64,000 bases of DNA. It comes from Aedes albopictus (taxonomy: Eukaryota > Arthropoda > Insecta > Diptera > Culicidae). Below are positions 57,613 to 64,000 of the stretch, in pieces (the stretch's first letter is position 1; the number at the start of each line of letters is the position of its first letter). Below the pieces are notes generated by a model that was not told the DNA's origin, searched no databases, and saw only the letters and a list, made by a program, of their open reading frames with translations. The stretch is from positions 376,340,706-376,404,705 of the forward strand of contig NC_085137.1 of the NCBI RefSeq assembly GCF_035046485.1, given 5' to 3'. Position numbers and translations under genes: made by a program.

Positions 57613-57684
57613 CAACATTTGGTGGCTCCAGAGAGGAACTACTGCTACCAACATTTGGTGGCTCCAGAGAGGAGCTACTGTCAC
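57613..57684 (+). repeat. 36-bp direct repeat, two copies
   Basis: CAACATTTGGTGGCTCCAGA starts at 57,613 and again at 57,649; the units differ at a few positions. It lies at the suspected LTR/leader junction. Confidence 0.8.
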
Positions 57685-57689
57685 CAATA

Positions 57690-58270
57690 CTATCCACACG
57701 AATTTATTAATACAGCAACAGAAACGTTAGCTGCTAGAACACCCAACCTGTTTAGCTGAACTGATCTAAGATAAGTGCTAAATATTTTTACAGATGCCTG
57801 AAATAGTATTTTAAAATAATTTTCCTAAAATCTGTATTTTTTTAATAATTCAAAATAATGGCATAAATATTTGACAAAGTTTCTGGCAATAGTTCTTGGA
57901 GTCACCAGAACACGACGTAGTTTCTATATTAAATATACTTTTTCAATTTACTCATCCTTTCCCATTAACGTTAGGAAGAAAACGCATTCGGTGATCCATT
58001 TGTAAAAAAAATAATACCAAAGGCTTCACTAATGCAGTTGGGTGTGAGTTCCATTAGTAATATTGTGCTGTCAAATTTGTCCTTTTAACAAACAAGAGAT
58101 TGCAGCGTTGATTGATAACAAAAAAAAAAAAACAAAAATAAGTAAAGAAAAAAAAATATACTGGTGAACAGGTTGTTTACTCAAAAGACAAAATGAAATT
58201 CCCTGAGTTTTCCAGGTTTTCTCAAGGCGAAATTTTAAAAGTTTATAATTAATAAATTTGTCTAAATTTT
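57690..58270. other. unassigned AT-rich sequence
   Basis: A-rich runs near 58,118-58,160; no gene or element ends. Confidence 0.4.
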
Positions 58271-59210
58271 AAGAAATATCCTCGAAACTTGAGTAAAATT
58301 TTTATTACGCGCAATATTAATCAAGAGATTCCACCAAATCGCAGAGTTTTTAACAAAACCTTTGTGAATATGATACAAAAATCAGTTAAAGAACATTTCT
58401 TGATTTTTCCCAGAGTTCTTTTGGATTCATTGCAAGAAATAGCTTTGACGTTTCCACCTACAAAGAGATCCAATAACATTCTACAAAATCAGGAAAAAAA
58501 ACATTGAGGAGTTCAATCAGCAATTCCACACACCATATGACAGTTTAATTCCTTAAACAGTATTGAAAATGAACTTAGATATCTTTTCCCTGTGCTGGTG
58601 GTGTAGTTATATTGAGATTTCGAAATTCTACCCATAATTCTTTCTTGAGTTCCTTTCGGAATTCGTCTGTGGATTTCTACCGCAACTCCTCGTTTTAATT
58701 CATCCCCAGTTTCTCGCAGAGTTTGCCGCAGGATTCTTCCCGGAGACCTTTCCAAATATTTTACAAAATGCTACCAGAAACTTTTCTAAGTGGTTTCGAA
58801 ATAGTTTTCCAACAGTTTCTCGGGATGTTTGCATAAGCTCTTCTAGGGATTTATTTTTAGGAGGTTATAAGATATTTCTCTTGCATTTCTTTGCTGGGGT
58901 TTGCCCGTAGTTTCTCCCGGGATTGCTCTGAGGTGTTCAGTCAGAGTAACACTTTATTTTTTTTTTTTAATATTTCCTTTAGGAATCAAAGTCAGAACTT
59001 TTTCCGAGATGTCACAGTTCCTCTCGAGATTTCTCCAACAAGTCTTTGTGTTTTTTTTTTGCAAAATTTCACAGGGACTCGTTCATATACTTTCCCGGAT
59101 ATTTCTTAAATTCTTTGAAAAAAAAACCCTGCATGAATTCCGGGAGCAACTATTAAAGAAAACCCAAAGGAAGCATCTACAATATTGGGACAATTTCTGG
59201 TAGATTCCAA
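58270..59210. repeat. degenerate GGAATTC-type repeat patch
   Basis: Phrases such as TTCTTGAGTTCCTTTCGGAA, GTTTCTCGCAGAGTTTGCCG and GATTCTTCCCGGAGACC recur in the style of the 27.6-33.9-kb array. Frames are short. Confidence 0.5.
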
Positions 59211-59521
59211 GATGTGTTCTGGGAATAACCCCGAATAATAATATCTACAAGTAGTAAAGTTCTAAATTGATGAAAGGCTATCTCCTCAATAGTTTCCTCC
59301 TACGAATGCCATGTATAGATGATTTGAGCGAACAAAATTGCTCAACAATGATCAACTTCCCCCAGATTGACGGTTCTTTCCTTGTATATCCGTAAAAAGG
59401 GTAAAGAAAAATCTTTGAATATCTACAGAAAACGATCAAATACTGTTTTCCCAATTCTTTTTAGAGTTTTCAAGCTTTCCATGAGATGAAATTGTGGAAA
59501 AAGTTGTGTGTATTTAGTTTG
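59211..59521. other. unassigned sequence
   Basis: No feature seen before the LINE target site. Confidence 0.4.
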
Positions 59522-59533
59522 ACTTTCTATTCT
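59522..59533. repeat. 12-bp target-site duplication, 3' side of the LINE
   Basis: ACTTTCTATTCT, identical to 60,880-60,891. The neighbouring bases differ, so the duplication is exactly 12 bp. Confidence 0.9.
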
Positions 59534-60879
59534 TTTTCTTTCTCCGATCAGGCTAAGGCTGGGGTGGCCTCAGCTGTACATAGTAGTCGCCTCCATTCCA
59601 CTCGGTCCATGGCTGTTTGTCTCCAGTTCCGCACACTGCGTAGGGTCCGCAGATCGTCCTCCACTTGGTCGACCCACCTAGCTCGCTGCGCTCCACGTCT
59701 TCTTGTACCGGTCGGATGATTGTCGAGAACCATTTTAGTCGGGTTTCTATCCGACATCCTGATGACGTGACCCGCCCACCGTAGCCTCCCAATTTTCGCG
59801 GTATGGACGATGGTTGGTTCTCCCAGCAGCTGATGTTGCTCGTGGTTCATTCGTCTTCTCCACGTCCCGTCTTCCATCTGCACTCCGCCGTAGATGGTAT
59901 GCAACACCTTCCGTTCAAAAACTCCAAGGGCGCGTTGGTCCTCTGCACGTAGGGTTCGTGTTTCGTGCCCGTAGAAGACGACCGGTCTAATCAACGTTTT
60001 GTAGATGGTTAACTTCGTGTGACGGCGAACTTTATTCGATCGTAGAGTTCTGCGGAGTCCAAAGTAGGCACGATTTCCTGCCACAATACGCCTCTGAATT
60101 TCTCTGCTGGTGTCATTGTCGTCGGTCACCAGTGAGCCCAAGTACACGAATTCTTCAACGGCCTCGATTTCATCACCGTCGATAGAAATTCGGGGTGGCG
60201 GGCGCGCTGATTCCTCCCTGGAGCCCTTTGCCATCATGTACTTTGTCTTCGACATATTAATGACTAATCTGATTCGTCTGGCTTCACTCTTTAGTAGGAT
60301 GTACGTTTCCGCCATCGTCTCAAATTTACGAGCAATAATATCAATATCATCAGCGAAACCAAGCAGCTGAACGAACTTCATGAAAATCGTTCCACTCGTG
60401 TTTATCCCCGCTCACCTAATTACACCCTCTAAAGCAATGTTGAACAGCAAGCACGAAAGACCATCACCTTGCCGTAACCCTCTGTGAGATTCGAAGGGAC
60501 TCGTGAGTGTCCCTGATACTCGAACTACGCACATCACTCGATCCATCGTCGCCTTGATCAATCGTATCAGTTTATTCAGGAATCCGTATTCGTGCATAAT
60601 CTGCCATAGCTGTTCTCGATCGATTGTATCATAGGCCGATTTGAAATCGATGAACAAGTGATCTGTGGGCACGTTGTATTCGCGGCATTTCTGCAACACC
60701 TGGCGGAAGGCGAACATCTGGTCCGTTGTAGCACGTTCACCCATGAATCCAGCATGATATTGCCCCATGAACTCTCTTGCAATCGGTGATAGACGGCGGC
60801 ATACAATTTGAGAGAGTATCTTGTAGGCAGCGCTCAGTAGTGTGATCGCGCGGTAGTTCCCGCAATCCAACTTGTCGCC
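59534..60879 (-). mobile_element. 5'-truncated non-LTR retrotransposon (LINE), 1346 bp
   Basis: Bounded by an exact 12-bp target duplication. The element begins, on the minus strand, inside the reverse transcriptase (peptide GDKLDCGNYRAI). It ends with the stop codon, a very short 3'UTR and an A-rich tail (GATCGGAGAAAGAAAA). The truncation, short 3'UTR and sequence style suggest the RTE group or a relative, which I infer from memory. Confidence 0.9.
59548..60879 (-). pseudogene. LINE reverse transcriptase, 3' part, interrupted by an in-frame stop
   Basis: This is a remnant of the polyprotein that copies the element's RNA into DNA at the target site. It shows RT palm motifs in order: IDFKSAYD (catalytic Asp near 60,647), GLRQGDGLS, then FADD (near 60,346-60,357) with the catalytic Asp pair. 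The C-terminal part has RLRWAGHVIRM, RRRGAQRARWVDQVEDDLRT and related text typical of such LINE proteins. A TGA at 60,412-60,414 lies between the second and third motifs, in the same frame on both sides, so it is a simple nonsense change and not a frameshift. The endonuclease domain and the first RT blocks are missing. The first few residues of the upstream frame (before 60,879) come from flanking DNA. The copy is dead as an autonomous element. Confidence 0.92.
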
Positions 60880-60891
60880 ACTTTCTATTCT
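60880..60891. repeat. 12-bp target-site duplication, 5' side of the LINE
   Basis: Identical to 59,522-59,533 and directly adjacent to the truncation point at 60,879. Confidence 0.9.
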
Positions 60892-61279
60892 GCAGAATTT
60901 CAATTTGATTGTTCTGTGGGTTCAAATCCCATTAAAACGCGATTTCATAAATCCATCTCTCCATTCTACAAAATAATGTGCTCTCTTTTGTAATAACAAA
61001 CCTCACAAGTGTGTGCATTTCAAACAAAATCTGCAATCTCAAAATATAAAATTCGATGGTTATCCGATTATTTTTAGACATTTTTAATATATTTTAAAAG
61101 GTGTATTTTTTTTAGAAATTAGTTCAATATTTCTGCAAAAATAATGATTTTAACATTCATGAGAGAAATATTTAAAAATATTCCTGGCTTCATGAAGTGA
61201 TTCTCAAAAATACTTATGGAAAAATCAAATTGGTCAACCAAACCAAAACATTAACTCATGAAAGTTAGAGCCTTAGCTA
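60892..61279. other. unassigned AT-rich sequence
   Basis: No gene or element ends. Confidence 0.4.
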
Positions 61280-61280
61280 C

Positions 61281-61310
61281 CATATATATACCATATATAT
61301 ACCATATATA
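61281..61310. repeat. CCATATATATA microsatellite
   Basis: Three near-copies of an AC-CATATATAT unit. The last TA is the target of the element starting at 61,311. Confidence 0.8.
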
Positions 61311-62269
61311 CAGGGTGTTAGGTTCCTGAGTGCAAACTTTTTAAAGGGTGATAGAGGACCATAAATGGTGAAAAAAATTGTTCTACGCATATGGTCAAAT
61401 CTCAACCGTTACGTAGTTATTGAACTTCTCATGTTTTTGACTCTTATTGCCTTTACTGGCAATAACTTGAAAATGGTCAAACTTATCGAAGTTTTTTTAC
61501 CCTTATTCGAAAAATTATTGAATTTTCTATCAAATGGCATCTTTGAATCAATTGGTTCAGTAAAATAACTAAGTTTTCTAGAGCAAAATAGCTAAAAATA
61601 GTGTATTTTTATTGGTTTTTGTCAATTATCTTTGAAACATGCGTAATAAATTAAAATTCTTTCTTCGGCAAAGTTGTGGCCCCTGTTACACTCTACAATT
61701 CGTTCTTTGACACCAAACTTCTAGCTCTTATCGTTTTCTTGCTATTTTGATTTAAATGTGCGGCACAATGCGCAAAAAAGTGCTTTCCATGACAGTTGCA
61801 AATTTATGATCTGAAATGCGATGTTAAATTCAAAATTGCAACAAAACGATAAGAGATAGAAGTTTAATGTCAAAGAACAAATTGTAGCGTGGAACAGGGG
61901 CCACAACTTTGCCGAAGAAAGAATTTTAAATTACTACGCATTTTTCAAAGATAATTGACAAAAATAAATTAAAACACACTACTTTTGAGCTATTTGCCCT
62001 AGAGAACTTAGTTATTTAACTAAACCAATCGATTAAAAGATGCCATTTGATGGGAAATTCAATAATCTTTCGAATAAGGGTCAAAAAACTTCGATAAGTT
62101 TGACCATTTTCAAGTTATAGCCAGTTAAGGCAATAAGAATCAAAAACATGGGAAGTTCAATAACTACGTAACGGTTCAGATTTGACCATATGTATAGAAC
62201 AATTTTTTTCTCCATTTATGGTCCTCTATCACCCTTTAAAAAGTTTGCACTCGGGTACCTAACACCCTG
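61311..62269. mobile_element. foldback DNA element with TA target duplication, 959 bp
   Basis: The ends CAGGGTGTTAGGTTCC and GGTACCTAACACCCTG, read inward, match with few differences. The arms of about 450 bp remain complementary nearly to the centre (about 61,790): for example AAAGTTGTGGCCCCTGTT against CAGGGGCCACAACTTT. TA flanks both ends (61,309-61,310; 62,270-62,271). No transposase frame; the 67-codon frame at 61,365-61,568 is part of an arm. Confidence 0.85.
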
Positions 62270-62271
62270 TA

Positions 62272-63150
62272 TACAGCTTCTACAGTCTTTGGTGGCACAT
62301 CATGTCTAGTTTTACAAGTATGAACGATGACCAATTGATCACGTATCTAGTTCAGCTGAAAATAATTATAATTCATAATCGTGCAGCATCGCTTTAACCA
62401 TTTAATATCTGACTTCCACCAGCTACTGAATTTCCCACATACTGCAAACATTTGAACTTGCATGCCAATGAAGTTAGGGGCAAAAAAAACCCTCTGTGAC
62501 ACAGTGACGCTGTCAATCATCAATCTGACCACAGTCAGCCAGCACTTGACCCGATTCTGTCAGACTCCTAAGCGATTGATTCATTTTTGCTCTCGCACCT
62601 TACCGTCCGATCAACTCGGCGGGCGGCGGGCGACGGCGTGCAAAAATCCACGCCAATCTCAGCTTCTGACTTAATTCAATCCTCTCGCTTTCATGGTGGT
62701 TTGATGCTGGCCGACCGAGAGGCGGGACAGCCCGTAGGTCAGTTCCACTGTCGGGGTCAAGTGTAGAGGAGAGTTGACCGTGACTGTGTCGTTGCGTCCA
62801 GCGGACGTATGGAAGGATGGAGGAGGTCTCAGCCTCAGACTCAGACTTCATCTCCGAGTCGATTCAATGATGAAGGTAATGTGTTGGTTTAATTGGCAGG
62901 GTGCGCCGTAGCTGGACCGAGCCGGGCCGTGCCGTATGATTTTCACGATTCGTGCCAGTTAACGAATTCCATTGTTACGGATCCGTCTGGGGTTTGGGAG
63001 GTTGATGTAAGTCAGCCATCGAGGGAGTTCATAAGTCGAATGTTATGGTCACAAGGAAAATTATTTTGTTTTTCGATGGTCACGACGACGACGGTTTGGA
63101 ATTCTGTGGGTGGGCGTGGGAAAGGCATTAAAATTTAGTAATAAATTGAG
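62272..63150. other. GC-richer, element-poor block
   Basis: GC rises between about 62,590 and 63,120 (GGCGGGCGGCGGGCGACGGC near 62,620; CGAGCCGGGCCGTGCCG near 62,917). Overlapping frames on both strands, with no gene-like one. Possible regulatory DNA. Confidence 0.3.
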
Positions 63151-64000
63151 GAAAATTACACTTGGATTTTGTGGGCTGATTTAATCAGTTTGAATTACGA
63201 TAATTGTGTCGTACCAATCATCGTAAAGTATATAAGAGAGCTGAAAATTATGGGGTTTTGAGGTATAATCTATTTGTCAAATCTGCCCTGAAGCTTTGAC
63301 TTTGGAAAAGTTCTGGGAATGAACAGAGGGAACCCATATAGGTATCACTTTGGATCACACACCCATAAAAATAGGTTGAAAATGCTCATGAACAATAGAG
63401 TACTAAAGGCCTGTATTAATATTTGGCATACAGCAATTTGGTCGAGAAGTGTGAACCAGCTCGATGAAGTGTAAATCCAATAATGGACCGCATCTTCTCA
63501 ACACAACCACAAGCGACTTAAGATGGCTTGATATTGATCTCCCACTCAGCAACAACCATAGAGTGAAGCTGATTCCCACTTACTACACACCCTCGACCAA
63601 GTGGCAATTACTTCGAAAGAGGTGCTAATAATGGCACCTTTACCCCGCACCTAGCTACCACTGCACTGCCTGATCAGACCAACAACAAGAAGGATCCGCT
63701 GCAATGGTATGTCACTCGCGAAGACAGCTCTCACTAATTACAATAATTATTTGTGCAAGATGCGACCGGTTAAAACTTCTTCGCATACCACAGCCCCAGG
63801 CTCAGCACACAGATGTTTTCCGTCTCAATTATCGAGGTTGTTAAGCTGAGTGTGCCGAGTCGTGCGCTGCCTGCTATCATCTCAAGCACATTCACGGAGG
63901 TGGGGTGTAAATTTTCATTATCATCTCTTTTTTTTTTTTTTCGGGAGAAAAATTTTAACATTTTTTTTCTTCTTCCTCGGAGGAAGTTTGAACCAGATGC
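63151..64000. other. unassigned sequence; a retroposon tail may begin at the window edge
   Basis: No gene seen. The last bases (GAAGTTTGAACCAGATGC) resemble the start of the TGAACCAGCC...GGCTGA tail signature found elsewhere, but the window ends there. Confidence 0.35.

Noticed and set aside
60737..60925. Second minus-strand frame overlapping the LINE
   Set aside because: It is the reverse-transcriptase sequence read in the wrong frame, extended into flanking DNA beyond the target duplication.

Overview
The window looks like nuclear DNA from a mosquito of the Aedes type. It is AT-rich, has almost no open coding sequence, and is packed with small transposable elements of kinds typical of Aedes genomes. 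The most telling is a tRNA-derived SINE at about 23.0 kb that matches my memory of Feilai, a family described from Aedes aegypti. There are no operons, rRNA genes, true tRNA genes or CRISPR arrays. No complete protein-coding gene is visible. The longest real coding remnant is the broken, 5'-truncated reverse transcriptase of a LINE on the minus strand at 59.5-60.9 kb. The best candidate for host coding sequence is one short internal exon at 18,392-18,534 (+), so the window may be intronic or intergenic DNA of a gene with very large introns.

Layout. 0-2.2 kb: unique sequence with an old tandem repeat of about 72 bp. 2.3-8.2 kb: elements packed end to end: a TA-flanked 1.7-kb element, two small MITEs, two copies of a retroposon, a 193-bp foldback, and two hAT-type elements with 8-bp target duplications. 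8.2-11.1 kb: a GC-rich block, a SINE-like piece and unassigned sequence. 11.1-12.4 kb: a degenerate GGAATTTC-type array, then nested CCCGAGCAG-ended MITEs. 15.5-17.1, 25.6-27.5, 36.9-38.1, 42.5-43.1, 54.5-56.2 and 62.5-63.2 kb: GC-richer, element-poor blocks that may be regulatory. 18.4-19.0 kb: candidate exons. 19.5-24.8 kb: MITEs (one carrying a nested retroposon), a LINE 3' end and the Feilai-like SINE. 27.6-33.9 kb: a very long degenerate repeat array. 38.6-41.1 and 45.7-48.3 kb: two copies of one element in opposite orientation, the first holding a homogenised 155-bp tandem array. 48.7-50.5 kb: a LINE end and a SINE split by a MITE. 52.4-54.4 kb: a 2.0-kb foldback with Transib-like ends. 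56.7-57.7 kb: a SINE-like piece and a possible LTR leader. 59.5-60.9 kb: the LINE. 61.3-62.3 kb: a 1-kb TA-flanked foldback.

The main information in the window is insertion history. Several elements have exact target duplications (8, 12 and 21 bp; 5 bp at the Transib-like element), and several are nested, so their order of arrival can be read directly. The most notable structures are the Transib-like foldback, whose ends carry the recombination-signal heptamer CACAGTG, the 155-bp array, which repeats a Grainyhead-type AACCGGTT core inside a perfect palindrome, and a hAT insertion whose empty site survives in a nearby paralogous copy. Element names are from memory and motif recognition; no database search was possible.
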